Below, piece after piece: positions 21,551 to 31,267 of a stretch of DNA of 64,000 nucleotides. The stretch is taken from contig URLZ01000002.1 of NCBI GenBank assembly GCA_900548895.1, positions 1-64,000 on the forward strand, read 5' to 3'. The DNA comes from an uncultured Akkermansia sp. GTDB taxonomy: Bacteria > Verrucomicrobiota > Verrucomicrobiia > Verrucomicrobiales > Akkermansiaceae. Below the pieces are notes generated by a model. It saw nothing but the letters and a program-made list of their open reading frames with translations, was not told the origin of the DNA and did no database searches. The position numbers were made by a program, and so were the translations under genes. Numbering within the stretch: position 1 is the first letter of the stretch; each line of letters starts with the position of its first letter.

Positions 21551-22483
21551 ATGACTTTGGTGCTCGCCCCGATGCAGGATGTGACCGACCTGGCCTTCAT
21601 GCGAACCCTCGCACGCGTGGGTTCGCTGCCGGACCTGTTCATCACCCCCTACTTCCGCAGCACCGCCACCACCTGCGCCATGGCCGAGGCCAACGAGCGC
21701 TGCATCCTGCTCAACGAGACCGGCGTCCCCGTCGTCGCCCAACTCGCGGGCAGCGAAGTCGACCCCCTGCTGCGAGACGCCGCCGCCCTGCTGCGCCTGC
21801 CCGTGGCCGGCATCAACCTCAACGTCGGCTGCCCCTCCCCCCTCGTCAACCGCCACGGCGCCGGCGCCGCCCTGCTGCGAACCCCCGAGAAACTGCGTCG
21901 CATCCTCCTCTCCCTGCGCGACCTGCTGCCCGCCGGCCAATTCAGCGTCAAGTGCCGCCTCGGCTGGGAGAATGCCGAGAGCGAGTTCCCGCGCCTGCTG
22001 GAGCTGCTGGACGAGGCCCGGCCGGACTTCGTCATCATCCACGGGCGCACGCGGCGCCAGCTCTACGCCGGCGTCCCCGATGAAGGCGCCATCCGCCGTG
22101 CCGCGCAGCAGCTCGCCTGCCCCGTGCTCGGCAACGGCGACGTGCAGAGCGCCAAGCAGGCCCGCCGCTGGCTGTCGGGAGTGTCGCCGGCCGGGCTCGC
22201 CATCGGCCGCGGCGCCGTGCGCTGCCCCTACCTCTTCCGCCTCCTGAGGGGAGGACCCGAGCCAGGCCCCGACGAGCGGCGCCGTTACTTCCGCATCCTC
22301 GCGGAGGAGACCGAGCGCGAGCTGTCCGCCCGCCGCAGCCCTGCGGCTCACTGCAACCGCATGAAAAAATACCTCGCCTTCTGCTACGCCGACTTCACCC
22401 CCGAGCAGGAGTACGCCCTGCGCCGCTGCACGGACATTCAGGCCATGCTCGACATCCTCTGCGGCGAGCATGAGGTGAGCTGA
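21551..22483 (+). CDS. tRNA-dihydrouridine synthase family protein
   Basis: 310 residues. The FMN-binding TIM-barrel begins with LVLAPMQDVTD. The catalytic Cys lies in NVGCPSP, and the segments SVKCRLGW, IIHGRTRRQLYAG and GNGDVQS match Dus enzymes. These reduce uridine in the tRNA D loop using NADPH and FMN. The subfamily (DusA, B or C) is not clear. The start was chosen from the promoter position. Confidence 0.92.
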   Translation: MTLVLAPMQDVTDLAFMRTLARVGSLPDLFITPYFRSTATTCAMAEANERCILLNETGVPVVAQLAGSEVDPLLRDAAALLRLPVAGINLNVGCPSPLVNRHGAGAALLRTPEKLRRILLSLRDLLPAGQFSVKCRLGWENAESEFPRLLELLDEARPDFVIIHGRTRRQLYAGVPDEGAIRRAAQQLACPVLGNGDVQSAKQARRWLSGVSPAGLAIGRGAVRCPYLFRLLRGGPEPGPDERRRYFRILAEETERELSARRSPAAHCNRMKKYLAFCYADFTPEQEYALRRCTDIQAMLDILCGEHEVS

Positions 22484-22530
22484 GTCCGAGGGCCGGACTC
22501 TGCTCGACAGACCTTGCGGTTCTCGCAGCT

Positions 22531-22556
22531 CTCGGGAACTCGGCTCGGGAACTCGG
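22531..22556 (+). repeat. Two perfect 13-bp tandem repeats upstream of marR
   Basis: CTCGGGAACTCGG occurs twice head to tail (22531-22543, 22544-22556), ending 23 nt before the -35 element of the marR promoter. It may be a regulator site or chance low complexity. Confidence 0.5.
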
Positions 22557-22579
22557 GAATCTGAATTCGGATTTTCAGC

Positions 22580-22607
22580 TTGACTCTTTTCCCCACTCGT
22601 GTAAAAC
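22580..22607 (+). promoter_or_regulatory. Promoter of the marR-ABC exporter operon
   Basis: TTGACT (22580-22585), 16-nt spacer, TAAAAC (22602-22607). The leader is about 58 nt and ends in a GAGGAGA Shine-Dalgarno sequence before the ATG at 22672. Confidence 0.6.
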
Positions 22608-22671
22608 TGCCGGAGTCAGGGCATCCCGCATATCCCGACGCCCAACCCAAAGCCGAGAGGAGAACCCGAGC

Positions 22672-23151
22672 ATGAGCATGACCGCACGAGAGGCCTGGCG
22701 CGCCCTGGACGCCGATTTTCACCATCAGGACAGCATCTGGCGCGCCTACGCCGCCCTCAGCGGGCTCTCCGACACCGCCTTCCTGATTCTCTGCACCCTG
22801 CGCATCGACGGCGAGGGGCAGACCCAGAACCGCATCGCCGCCCACTGGCACCTCGCCCCACAAAGCGTCAACTCCGCCGTGCGGCGCCTGACCGAGCTCG
22901 GTTACCTGCACCTGAAAAAGCAGCCCGGCAGCGGCAACAGCAAGACCCTTCATCTCACCCCCGACGGGCGCCGTTTCTGCCGCGGGCAGGTTGACGCCCT
23001 GCGCCGCGCCGAAGAGGAAGCCCTCGGGCAACTCAACCCCGATGAGCTCGAGCTCTACATCGCGCTGACCCGCCGCATCACCTCAGCCGTGGAGAGCTCG
23101 CTGCGCCGCGCCTCCGCACGAAGTAAGGCGCCCCGAAAGGAGGAGCCGTGA
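22672..23151 (+). CDS. MarR family transcriptional regulator
   Basis: 159 residues with a winged helix-turn-helix: TQNRIAAHWHLAPQSVNSAVRRL is the HTH and the wing follows (about 70-95). MarR proteins bind DNA as dimers and are usually released by small-molecule ligands. Its stop overlaps the GTG of an ABC exporter gene, so it most likely controls the exporter operon, probably by autorepression. A good Shine-Dalgarno sequence precedes the ATG, unlike most genes in this window. Confidence 0.9.
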   Translation: MSMTAREAWRALDADFHHQDSIWRAYAALSGLSDTAFLILCTLRIDGEGQTQNRIAAHWHLAPQSVNSAVRRLTELGYLHLKKQPGSGNSKTLHLTPDGRRFCRGQVDALRRAEEEALGQLNPDELELYIALTRRITSAVESSLRRASARSKAPRKEEP

Positions 23152-25202
23152 ACATCGTGTCCGACTTTTTGCGCCGCCGTCGCGGCAAGCTGCTCCTGCT
23201 CGTGCTGCTCATGCTGCTGGAGGTGGGCGCCGGCCTCATGATCCCCACCATGACGGCCACGCTCATCAACAGCGGACTCGCCGGCACAAACCTCAGCGCC
23301 ATCCTCCTCGCCGGCAGTCGAATGGCGCTGGCCTCCCTGCTCGCGGGCCTCGGCGCCCTCGCCGGCAGCTACCTCACCGCCGCCCTCGCCGCCGAACTGG
23401 GGCGCTACCTGCGCGACCGCCTCTATGACCACACCCTCGCCTTCTCGGATAGCGACATGGAGCGTTTCGGTACGAGCACCCTCATCACCCGCACCCTCAG
23501 CGACGTCAACGTTGTGCAGCAGGCCTTCGTCATGCTCGTGCTCATGGTGCTGCCCGTGCCGGCCGTCTGCCTGCTCTGCATCGGCCTCTCCTTTTACCTC
23601 GACGCCGCCATGGGCTGGCTGATGCTCGGCATGACTCTCGTGCTGATGCCTCTCATGCTCTTCGTACTGCGGCGGGCCGCCCCCTGCTTCACCCGCCTGC
23701 AGAGCCTGCTGGATCGCATGAACACCGTCGTGCGCGAAGCCGTCACCGGCGTCCGCGTGATCCGCGCCTTCAACAAAGAGGACAGCGAAGAGGCGCGGCT
23801 GGAGCAAGTCTTTCGCGATTACCGCGGCACCGCCGTGCGCGTCAATCGCCTCTTCGCCGGCATGGAGAGCACCGCGCTGCTACTCATCAACATCATGCTG
23901 GTCGCCATCCTCTGGCTCTGCGGTGAGCGCACGGGCTCCGGCGCCATGGAGATCGGCGACATCGCCGCCGTCAGCCAGTACGCCGTCCTCATCCTCTTTT
24001 TCCTGATGATGGCTCAGATGGTGTTGGTCATGCTGCCGCGTGCCGGCGTCTGCCTCGGGCGCCTGCGCGAAGTCCTCGACCGACGCTCCGGCATCAGCGA
24101 TCCCGAGGTGGGCGGCCCGCCCCCTGAGACGCAACACTCGGGCGCCGCGGGCACCGAGGCTGCGAGAGCCTCCATTGAGGAATCCTCCTCTGTGGAATCC
24201 GCCGCAGATCCCGAGCTCACGCGTCCCGGGTCGCAGACTGCGGACGGCAAGGCCCCCGTCGCCGAGCATCGCTCCGAATCTGCGGCTCCGGCAGATGCGG
24301 AAAGACGCCTCGAGGCGGCGGCTTGGAGCCCATCATCGTGCGCTTCGGCGGCTCGGATATCGTCGGCGCCGGCATCGCCGACTCCATCGCTTGCAGTATC
24401 GGCGGAATTGGCAACGGAAGCAGCATCGGAAACGGTCGGAGAAACGGCCGCGGAATCGCCGGAGGAGCCGCCCGTGATGAGCCTCCGCTCGGTGAGCTTC
24501 CGCTACCCCGACGCCGATGAGGACACCCTGCACGACATCAACCTCAGCTGCCGGCGCGGGCAAACAACCGCCATCATCGGCAGCACCGGCTGCGGCAAAT
24601 CGACCGTCGCCAAGCTGATGCTGCGCCTGCTCGACCCCACGCAGGGCTGCGTCACCCTCCACGGAACGGACATTCGCCGCCTCCGGCAGGCCGACCTGCG
24701 CGCCCGCATCGCCGACGTGCCGCAGAGAGCCTGGCTCTTCTCAGGATCCATCGCCGACAACCTTCGCTACGGCTGCCCCGACGCCACCGAAGAGCAGATG
24801 CGCGCCGCGCTGCACCTCGCCCAAGCCCACTTCGTCGATGAGCTGCCCGACGGCCTGCACACGCGCGTCGCCCGCGGCGGCAGCAACTTCTCGGGCGGGC
24901 AGAAGCAGCGCCTCTGCATCGCGCGGGCGCTCATCAAGCCCGCAGACCTCTACCTCTTCGACGACAGCTTCTCCGCCCTCGACTTCCGCACCGATGCCGC
25001 CCTGCGCCGCGGCCTGAGCCGAGCCCTGCAACAGTCCGCCCTGCTGGTGATCGCGCAGCGCGTCAGCACCATCGCCCACGCTGATTGCATCATCGTGCTG
25101 GAGGACGGCCGCGTGGTCGGCTGCGGGCGCCATCAGGAGCTCATCGACCACTGCCCCGTCTACCGCGACATCGTGCACTCCCAGATGAAGCGCGAGAGAT
25201 AA
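23148..25202 (+). CDS. ABC exporter half-transporter, catalytically degenerate partner
   Basis: 684 residues. Six membrane helices (about 15-310) precede a nucleotide-binding domain (about 442-684). The signature NFSGGQKQR is intact, but the Walker B Glu is Asp (FDDS, D605-D606) and the H-loop His is Gln (IAQRVSTI, about residue 637). Between the domains, residues about 320-440 are an Ala/Ser/Glu-rich insertion not seen in normal exporters. The GTG start overlaps the marR stop and has an AGGAGG ribosome-binding site. With the next gene it forms a heterodimeric multidrug-type exporter of the TM287/288 or TmrAB kind. Confidence 0.92.
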   Translation: MNIVSDFLRRRRGKLLLLVLLMLLEVGAGLMIPTMTATLINSGLAGTNLSAILLAGSRMALASLLAGLGALAGSYLTAALAAELGRYLRDRLYDHTLAFSDSDMERFGTSTLITRTLSDVNVVQQAFVMLVLMVLPVPAVCLLCIGLSFYLDAAMGWLMLGMTLVLMPLMLFVLRRAAPCFTRLQSLLDRMNTVVREAVTGVRVIRAFNKEDSEEARLEQVFRDYRGTAVRVNRLFAGMESTALLLINIMLVAILWLCGERTGSGAMEIGDIAAVSQYAVLILFFLMMAQMVLVMLPRAGVCLGRLREVLDRRSGISDPEVGGPPPETQHSGAAGTEAARASIEESSSVESAADPELTRPGSQTADGKAPVAEHRSESAAPADAERRLEAAAWSPSSCASAARISSAPASPTPSLAVSAELATEAASETVGETAAESPEEPPVMSLRSVSFRYPDADEDTLHDINLSCRRGQTTAIIGSTGCGKSTVAKLMLRLLDPTQGCVTLHGTDIRRLRQADLRARIADVPQRAWLFSGSIADNLRYGCPDATEEQMRAALHLAQAHFVDELPDGLHTRVARGGSNFSGGQKQRLCIARALIKPADLYLFDDSFSALDFRTDAALRRGLSRALQQSALLVIAQRVSTIAHADCIIVLEDGRVVGCGRHQELIDHCPVYRDIVHSQMKRER

Positions 25203-25256
25203 ACAGCGTGACGCAGGGCGAGCATCGCAACGAAAAAGAGAGAGGAGGGTTTACCC

Positions 25257-27215
25257 ATGAGCACGACGAACAAGGGCGAAACGAACAACACAGGGCATGT
25301 GAATAACGCAGGTCATGCGCGCAACGCAGGGCAGGCGAACAACGCCGGTGCCGCGGCAGCGCCGAGGGAGGCGTCAGACTCGAGCGCCGCAGAGGAGACG
25401 GCCGATCTCGCCGCCGCAGAGAGCGGTGACGACTATGGCCTCGACCGCCCCGCCGACCTGCGCCGCACCCTGCGCCGCCTCTGCGGCTCCGTGAGCAACC
25501 AGTATCCACGCCTCGCCCTCGTGCTGCTCTCCGTCGCCTGCTACACCGTCTTCGCCATCGCCGCCCCCCTCTACAGCGCCGACGTCGTCGACCTGCTCTG
25601 GACCCGCATCCGCGAAGCTCGCGCCGCCGGGCAGAGCTGGAGCGTGAGCTGGGGCAGCGGCGGACGCGAGCTCGTCCTCCTGCTCCTCCTCTACCTCGCC
25701 GCCGGAGGCTTTTACTTCCTGCAATCCTTCCTCATGGCCAGCTTTGCCGAGCGGCTCAGCTTCCGACTGCGCAGCGAAATTGCCGGCAAACTCAACCGCC
25801 TGCCCCTCGCCTTCTTTGACCGCCGGCAGCCCGGCGAAATCCTCAGCCGCGTCACCAATGACCTCGACAAGATGTCGGAGGCCTTTCAGACCGGCACCCT
25901 CAAGCTCTTCACCTCCTGCGGGCTGATCATCGGCTCGCTCGCCATGATGCTGCGGCTCAGCTGGCAGCTCACCCTCATCTTCCTCGCCTTCATGGGGCTC
26001 TCCCTGCTCGTCACGCGCCTCATCTCCGCCCGCACCCTGCGCACAGCTCTGCGGCGGCAGGAGTGCGTCAGCCGCGTCACCACCCTCGCCGAGGAGTATT
26101 ACACCGGGCGCCGCGTCATCAAAGCCTTCAACCGAGAACAGGAGAGCTCCGCCGAGCTGCACCGCGCTACGCGCGACTTGGCGGACGCCGCCCGGCGAGC
26201 CGACTTCCTCATCTTCGCCGTCAACCCCGCCATCCGATTCATCAACCGCGCGGGGCAAATCGGCATCGCCGCCTGCGGCTGCCTCATGCTGACGCAGGGG
26301 CGCCTGAGCGTCGGCGCCTTCCAAGCCTTTTTTCAGTACGTTTATCAGGCCGGAGAGCCCCTCACCGAGCTCGCCTACATGGTCAACGCCATGCAATCCT
26401 CCTTCGCCTCGCTGGAGCGCGTCTACGCCCTGCTGGACGAGGAGGAGATGAGCCCCGAGTCCGCAGACTCCGCCCCGCTGCCTCGCGCCCGAGGCGCCGT
26501 CAGCTTCCGCCACGTGCGCTTCGGCTACAGCCCCGACCGCCTCCTGATGCACGACATCAGCTTCGACGTCCGCCCCGGGCAGAAAGTCGCCGTCGTCGGC
26601 ACCACCGGAGCAGGCAAGACAACCCTCATCAACCTGCTCATGCGCTTTTACGAAGTCAACGGCGGCAGCATTTTGCTCGACGGCGTGCCCGTCACCGAGC
26701 TCACGCGTGCCCAGCTCCGGCGGCAATTCGGCATGGTGCTGCAGGACACCTGGCTCTATGAAGGCAGCATCGCCGACAACATCGCCTACGGGCGACCCGA
26801 AGCCACGCGTGAGCAAATCATCGCTGCAGCCCGCGCCGCGCGCGTCGACTACTTCGTGCACACCCTGCCGCAGGGCTACGAGACCAAGCTGAGCAACGAT
26901 GCGGAAAACCTCTCCGTCGGCCAGCGCCAGCTGCTCACCATCGCCCGCGTCTTTCTCTGCGACCCCGCCATCCTCATCCTCGATGAAGCCACGTCCAGCG
27001 TCGACACGCGGACGGAAATGGAAATCGGGCGCGCCATGCGCCGCCTGATGCAGGGCCGCACCAGCTTCGTGATCGCGCACCGCCTCTCCACTATCATCGA
27101 CGCCGACCTCATCCTGCACATGCAGAACGGCGACATCATCGAGCACGGCACCCACGAGCAGCTCCTGCGCGCCGGCGGGGCCTATGCCGAGCTCTACAAC
27201 AGCCAGTTCGCCTGA
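25257..27215 (+). CDS. ABC exporter half-transporter, partner with canonical Walker B
   Basis: 652 residues. A hydrophilic N-terminal tail (1-60) has repeated Asn-Asn-Ala-Gly-like units; six membrane helices and a nucleotide-binding domain follow. Walker A GTTGAGKTT, Walker B ILILDEATSS and the H-loop IAHRLSTI are canonical, but the signature is NLSVGQRQ instead of LSGGQ. Combined with the degenerate Walker B of the upstream partner, this gives one competent and one degenerate ATP site, as in known heterodimeric exporters. A strong GGAGG ribosome-binding site precedes the ATG. Confidence 0.93.
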   Translation: MSTTNKGETNNTGHVNNAGHARNAGQANNAGAAAAPREASDSSAAEETADLAAAESGDDYGLDRPADLRRTLRRLCGSVSNQYPRLALVLLSVACYTVFAIAAPLYSADVVDLLWTRIREARAAGQSWSVSWGSGGRELVLLLLLYLAAGGFYFLQSFLMASFAERLSFRLRSEIAGKLNRLPLAFFDRRQPGEILSRVTNDLDKMSEAFQTGTLKLFTSCGLIIGSLAMMLRLSWQLTLIFLAFMGLSLLVTRLISARTLRTALRRQECVSRVTTLAEEYYTGRRVIKAFNREQESSAELHRATRDLADAARRADFLIFAVNPAIRFINRAGQIGIAACGCLMLTQGRLSVGAFQAFFQYVYQAGEPLTELAYMVNAMQSSFASLERVYALLDEEEMSPESADSAPLPRARGAVSFRHVRFGYSPDRLLMHDISFDVRPGQKVAVVGTTGAGKTTLINLLMRFYEVNGGSILLDGVPVTELTRAQLRRQFGMVLQDTWLYEGSIADNIAYGRPEATREQIIAAARAARVDYFVHTLPQGYETKLSNDAENLSVGQRQLLTIARVFLCDPAILILDEATSSVDTRTEMEIGRAMRRLMQGRTSFVIAHRLSTIIDADLILHMQNGDIIEHGTHEQLLRAGGAYAELYNSQFA

Positions 27216-27318
27216 GCCCGGCTCCGACGCCCGGGCCGGGGCGCAGAGCCGCCGGCACGCCCTCCGCGTGCGAGACGGCCCCCCTGCCGGCTCTCCCCGA
27301 CGCGTCCGCTCTTCCCGC

Positions 27319-27355
27319 AAAAAAAGCGCCGCTCCCCGGGGCGGGGGAGCGGCGC
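27319..27355 (-). terminator. Terminator of trpB
   Basis: A perfect 12-bp GC stem (27326-27337 with 27344-27355) is followed on the minus strand by seven T. Confidence 0.9.
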
Positions 27356-27431
27356 GGCGGAAAGTCGCATGAGGGAGTCTCAAAGGAGACGCCGAGAGGA
27401 GTCACGTCGTCTCGGACTCGCTTCTCGGACC

Positions 27432-28649
27432 TCAGAAGCAGTGATCCTCGCCGTAGCCGTAGTTCTCGGCCACGTAGTCGACGTCCTTGTCGCCGCGTCC
27501 CGAGCAGTTGACGAGAATGGCACCCGTGCGCATCTCGCGAGCCTTGCGCATGGCAAAGCCGATGGCGTGGGCGCTCTCCAGCGCGGGAATGATGCCCTCG
27601 TAGCGCGAGAGCTTGAAGAAGGCATCGATCGCCTCCTCATCCGTCGCGCTGTCGTACTTCACGCGGCCGATTTCGCGCAGGAAGGCGTGCTCCGGGCCGA
27701 CGGCCGGGTAATCGAGACCCGAGGCCACGGAGTAGACGGGGCCGGGGTTGCCGTCAGCGTCCTTGAGCATCATGCTGTTGAAGCCGTGCATGACACCCTC
27801 GCTGCCGAAGCTCATCGAAGCCGCGTTGTCGCCCGGCTTCGGGCCGCGACCCATCGGCTCCACGCCGTAGATGTCCACCGGGTCATCGAGGAAGGCCGGG
27901 AACATGCCCATGGCGTTCGAACCGCCGCCCACGCAGGCGCAGACGATGTCGGGCAGGATGCCCGTCATCTCGAGGAACTGCTCGCGGGCCTCGAAGCCCA
28001 CGACCATCTGGAAGTCGCGCACCATCATCGGGAAGGGATGCGGGCCCACGACGGAACCGATGCAGTAGATGGCCGTCTTGTAGTCGCGCATGTAGGCCTC
28101 GAAGGCGCTGTCGACCGCCTCCTTGAGGGTGCGCAGACCGTGCTTGACGCAGACGACCTTGGCGCCGAGCATCTTCATGCGCGTGACGTTGGGCGCCTGC
28201 TTGGCGATATCAACCTCGCCCATGTGCACCTCGCACTCGAGGCCGAAGTAGGCCGCAGCCGTGGCGAGGGCGACGCCGTGCTGGCCGGCGCCGGTCTCAG
28301 CGATGATCTTTTTCTTGCCCATGTATTTGGCCAGCAGACCTTCGCCCATGCAGTGATTGAGCTTGTGGGCGCCGGTGTGGTTGAGATCCTCGCGCTTCAG
28401 ATAAATCTGCGCGCCGCCGTTGAGGCGCGAGAGGCGCTCGCAGTGATAGACGGGCGTCGGGCGGCCCTGAAACTGTTTGCGGATGCGGCGCAGCTCGCTG
28501 ATGAACTGAGCGCTGTGGCAGATGCTGTTGTAGGCCTCGGTAATCTCCTTGAAGGCCGGTTCGAGCTCGGGCGGCAGGTAGGCTCCGCCGAAGCGGCCGT
28601 AGTAGCCGTTGGCGTCGGGGTATTTGCGGAGGTAGGTGCGGAAGTCCAT
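27432..28649 (-). CDS. trpB: Tryptophan synthase beta chain
   Basis: 405 residues from the ATG at 28649, matching TrpB1 length. The PLP lysine lies in the HTGAHKLNH motif, the catalytic Glu lies in the AETGAGQHG motif, and GGGSNAMG binds the phosphate. It makes tryptophan from indole and serine. No trpA or other trp gene is adjacent, so the pathway genes must be scattered. The promoter is unclear: a weak TACCAT lies 7 nt before the ATG without a good -35. A strong terminator follows. Confidence 0.96.
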   Translation of the reverse strand: MDFRTYLRKYPDANGYYGRFGGAYLPPELEPAFKEITEAYNSICHSAQFISELRRIRKQFQGRPTPVYHCERLSRLNGGAQIYLKREDLNHTGAHKLNHCMGEGLLAKYMGKKKIIAETGAGQHGVALATAAAYFGLECEVHMGEVDIAKQAPNVTRMKMLGAKVVCVKHGLRTLKEAVDSAFEAYMRDYKTAIYCIGSVVGPHPFPMMVRDFQMVVGFEAREQFLEMTGILPDIVCACVGGGSNAMGMFPAFLDDPVDIYGVEPMGRGPKPGDNAASMSFGSEGVMHGFNSMMLKDADGNPGPVYSVASGLDYPAVGPEHAFLREIGRVKYDSATDEEAIDAFFKLSRYEGIIPALESAHAIGFAMRKAREMRTGAILVNCSGRGDKDVDYVAENYGYGEDHCF

Positions 28650-28858
28650 GGTCACAATGGTATTCTGGTGCAGAGTTGCTGTGGGGAGAAAGACCGGCGG
28701 AGGCGGCGCGCGCGGCACCGACGGCCGCGCGATTGTACTCCCTTTTGCCCCCGCTGGCAAGCGAAACTGTGGGAGGCGCACCTTGCCGTGCCCGGGAGAG
28801 AGTCGCGGAGCCGCCTGAGCGGCCCGCTGCGGAGGCCGGGGCTCGGCATACTTCAGAC

Positions 28859-28887
28859 TTTACCCGGCGGCCTGCGTCGTGTATAAT
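28859..28887 (+). promoter_or_regulatory. Promoter of ychF, start-codon proximal
   Basis: TTTACC (28859-28864), 17-nt spacer, consensus TATAAT (28882-28887), 9 nt to the ATG at 28897. Confidence 0.7.
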
Positions 28888-28896
28888 GCGCGCGTT

Positions 28897-30018
28897 ATGT
28901 TACAGGCAGGTATCGTAGGACTTCCGAACGTCGGCAAGTCGACTCTTTTCAACGCGGTGACGCGCTCCCGCAAGGCCGAGGCGGCCAATTATCCCTTCTG
29001 CACCATTGATCCGAACGTCGGCATGGTCGAGGTGCCCGATGAGCGCCTCGCGGTGCTGGCCGAGATGAGCAAGAGCGAGCGCATTGTGCCGGCCGCCATC
29101 GAGTTCGTCGACATCGCCGGCCTCGTCAAGGGTGCGGCCGAGGGCGCGGGCCTGGGCAACAAGTTCCTCTCCAACATCCGCGAGACGGATGCAATCGTGC
29201 AGGTGGTGCGCTGCTTTGAGAACGACGACATCATCCACGAACTCGGCTCTGTGGATCCCGTCCGCGACATCGAGATCATCAACGATGAGCTCATCCTCGC
29301 CGACCTCGCCGCGATGGAGAAGCGCCGCGACAGCCGCATCAAGAAGGCCCGCGGCGGCGACAAGGAAGCGAAGGAGGAGATCGCCCTCATCGAGAAGCTC
29401 ATCCCGCACCTCGACGCCGGCAAGCCCGCCATCACGCTGGAGCTCAGCGATGACGAGCGCAAGCTGCTCAAGAGCTTTTTCCTGCTCTCGAACAAAAAGA
29501 GCATCTTCGCCTGCAACGTGAGCGAAGATGAGCTCGCCGAGGCGATTGCCAACCCCGATGCCCACCCCTACGTCTCGGCGGTGCGCCGCTACGTGGCCGA
29601 GCATCACAACGCTGAAGCCGTGGTGATCTCCGCGCGCATCGAGGAGGAGCTCAGCGAGCTCGATCCCGCCGAGGCTCGCGAGTTCCTCAAGGACCTCGGC
29701 GCGTCGGACTCCGGCGTGAGCGACCTCATCAAGGCGGTCTACAGACTTCTCGGGCTGCGCACCTACATCACGACGGGGGTGAAGGAGACGAAGGCGTGGA
29801 CGATTCCCGCCGGAGCCAAGGCCCCTCAGGCCGCCGGCGTGATTCACACGGATTTCGAGCGCGGCTTCATCGCGGCCCAGGTGGTGGCGTATGAGGACCT
29901 CGTGGCCTGTGGCTCGCTGGCCAAGGCCAAGGAGCAGGCGAAGCTGCGCATCGAGGGCAAAGATTACGTCGTGCAGGACGGCGACGTGATCGAATTCCGC
30001 TTCAACGTGAGCAAGTGA
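28897..30018 (+). CDS. ychF: YchF/OLA1 family redox-regulated P-loop ATPase
   Basis: 373 residues. G1 GLPNVGKS, the switch region DIAGLVKGAAEGAGLGNKF and a G4 variant CNVSED (in place of NKxD, explaining the ATP preference) are all present. A coiled-coil insertion and a C-terminal TGS domain with the conserved GVIHTDFERGFIAA complete the layout. YchF binds ribosomes and modulates stress responses. The short start at 28897 agrees with the family and the promoter. Confidence 0.97.
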   Translation: MLQAGIVGLPNVGKSTLFNAVTRSRKAEAANYPFCTIDPNVGMVEVPDERLAVLAEMSKSERIVPAAIEFVDIAGLVKGAAEGAGLGNKFLSNIRETDAIVQVVRCFENDDIIHELGSVDPVRDIEIINDELILADLAAMEKRRDSRIKKARGGDKEAKEEIALIEKLIPHLDAGKPAITLELSDDERKLLKSFFLLSNKKSIFACNVSEDELAEAIANPDAHPYVSAVRRYVAEHHNAEAVVISARIEEELSELDPAEAREFLKDLGASDSGVSDLIKAVYRLLGLRTYITTGVKETKAWTIPAGAKAPQAAGVIHTDFERGFIAAQVVAYEDLVACGSLAKAKEQAKLRIEGKDYVVQDGDVIEFRFNVSK

Positions 30019-30074
30019 GTCGGCAACGCGCGGCATCTGTGAATGTCAGAGAGCGCGCGTGACCGAACGCCTCT

Positions 30075-30116
30075 GCGACCGCCTTCGGGGCTCCGTCCCG
30101 AAGGCGGTCGCTTTGT
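30075..30116 (+). terminator. Terminator of ychF
   Basis: A perfect 15-bp stem (30075-30089 with 30097-30111) is followed by a short CTTTGT tail. Confidence 0.8.
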
Positions 30117-30299
30117 CGCGCAATGCGTCAGAAGGGGGGAGAGGGGGCGCATCGGGAATCGGAGCGCGGGCAGCGGCTGAGCTGGGCAGGTTTGAGCGTG
30201 GACCGTGTCTGAGCGTGGGCAGCCCCCTGCATGCGCCCCCCATGCAAGCCTCCTGGCACCCAACGAGCCCCCGTGGCGTTCAAGGAGCTCTCCGGGCGC

Positions 30300-30331
30300 A
30301 AAGACCCCGCAGCCGGAGCGACTGCGGGGTC
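30300..30331 (-). terminator. Terminator of the fuc operon
   Basis: A perfect 10-bp stem (30303-30312 with 30322-30331) is followed on the minus strand by TTT. It lies downstream of the fucA stop. Confidence 0.7.
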
Positions 30332-30419
30332 AGTGATGAACGGTGATGAGACGCGAGGGCGTGATGCACGGCGGTGACGAAAACCCTCCGGACGAACCGG
30401 GACCTTTCGCGCCGAGCCC

Positions 30420-31241
30420 TTATTTGCCCGTCTTGCCGAGCTTGTAGCCGGCGTAGGTCTCCGTGTTGTAGAGGGGCTGGCCCTCGGGTACGGAGTAACC
30501 GATGGACTTGCGGATGGCGAGGAAGTCCGCGACGCCCTCGGGGCCGACCTGATTGAGCGGGGCCTTGTGCAGACCGGCCAGCAGAATCATGCGGCAATAG
30601 GCGTCGGCATTCTCCATGAACCATTCAGCCTCCTCCACGTGGCGACCGCCCGTGATCACGCCGTGATTCTCCATGAAGACCACGGTGGACTGCTTGGAGG
30701 CCTCGGCAACCGCCTGAGCCGTCTCGACGGAACCGGGCGTGCCGTAGGGCGCCAGCGGAATGTGGCCGAGGAAGATATCCGCCTCGGGATTGATGCCCGA
30801 CGGGGGAACCTGCCCGGCAAAGAGGAAGGCGTTGCAGTGCGCCGGATGCGCGTGAATGCAGGAGTTGACGCCCGAGGCCTTCATCATGGCGATGTGCGTC
30901 TTCACCTCGCTGGTGGCGGGGCGGTAGCCCGCCTTCTGCCGCGCGTTCATGTCGACGAGGCAGATATCCTCCTCCGTCATGAAGCCCTTGGAGCAGAGCG
31001 TCGGAGAGCAGAGCAGCAGATTCTGCGCCACGCGCACCGAGATGTTGCCGCCGTTGCCGTCGACGAACTCGCGCTGCCAGAGGCGGCGGCCGATGTCAAC
31101 CATGCGCTGCTTGATGACGCGCACCTCCGGCGCGTTGAAAAAGTCCGCGACCTCCTCGCGCGTGACGGGATTGTATTTCTCCCACGGGAAGATTTTATCG
31201 GGAAGCGGGGGGGTGATGAACCAGTCGTTGTCTTGTGCCAT
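30420..31241 (-). CDS. fucA: L-fuculose-1-phosphate aldolase, class II aldolase family
   Basis: 273 residues. The class II aldolase/adducin fold shows GNGGNISVR for phosphate binding, SEVKTH, the zinc pair in HAHPAHCN and a third His in MENHGVI. It should split L-fuculose 1-phosphate into DHAP and L-lactaldehyde. It is longer than the roughly 215-residue E. coli FucA, with extra residues at both ends, and the sequence alone would also allow a rhamnulose-phosphate aldolase. The fucI/fucK/fucP neighbours favour fucose. It is the last gene of the operon, 26 nt after fucK. Confidence 0.88.
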   Translation of the reverse strand: MAQDNDWFITPPLPDKIFPWEKYNPVTREEVADFFNAPEVRVIKQRMVDIGRRLWQREFVDGNGGNISVRVAQNLLLCSPTLCSKGFMTEEDICLVDMNARQKAGYRPATSEVKTHIAMMKASGVNSCIHAHPAHCNAFLFAGQVPPSGINPEADIFLGHIPLAPYGTPGSVETAQAVAEASKQSTVVFMENHGVITGGRHVEEAEWFMENADAYCRMILLAGLHKAPLNQVGPEGVADFLAIRKSIGYSVPEGQPLYNTETYAGYKLGKTGK

Positions 31242-31267
31242 AGTGTGTATCAGGTGAGAAGTGAAGT

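Larger units (their letters stand above)
30019..30419. other. Convergent spacer between ychF and fucA
   Basis: It holds the ychF terminator (30075-30116) and the fucA terminator (30300-30331). No gene was recognised between them. Confidence 0.5.
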
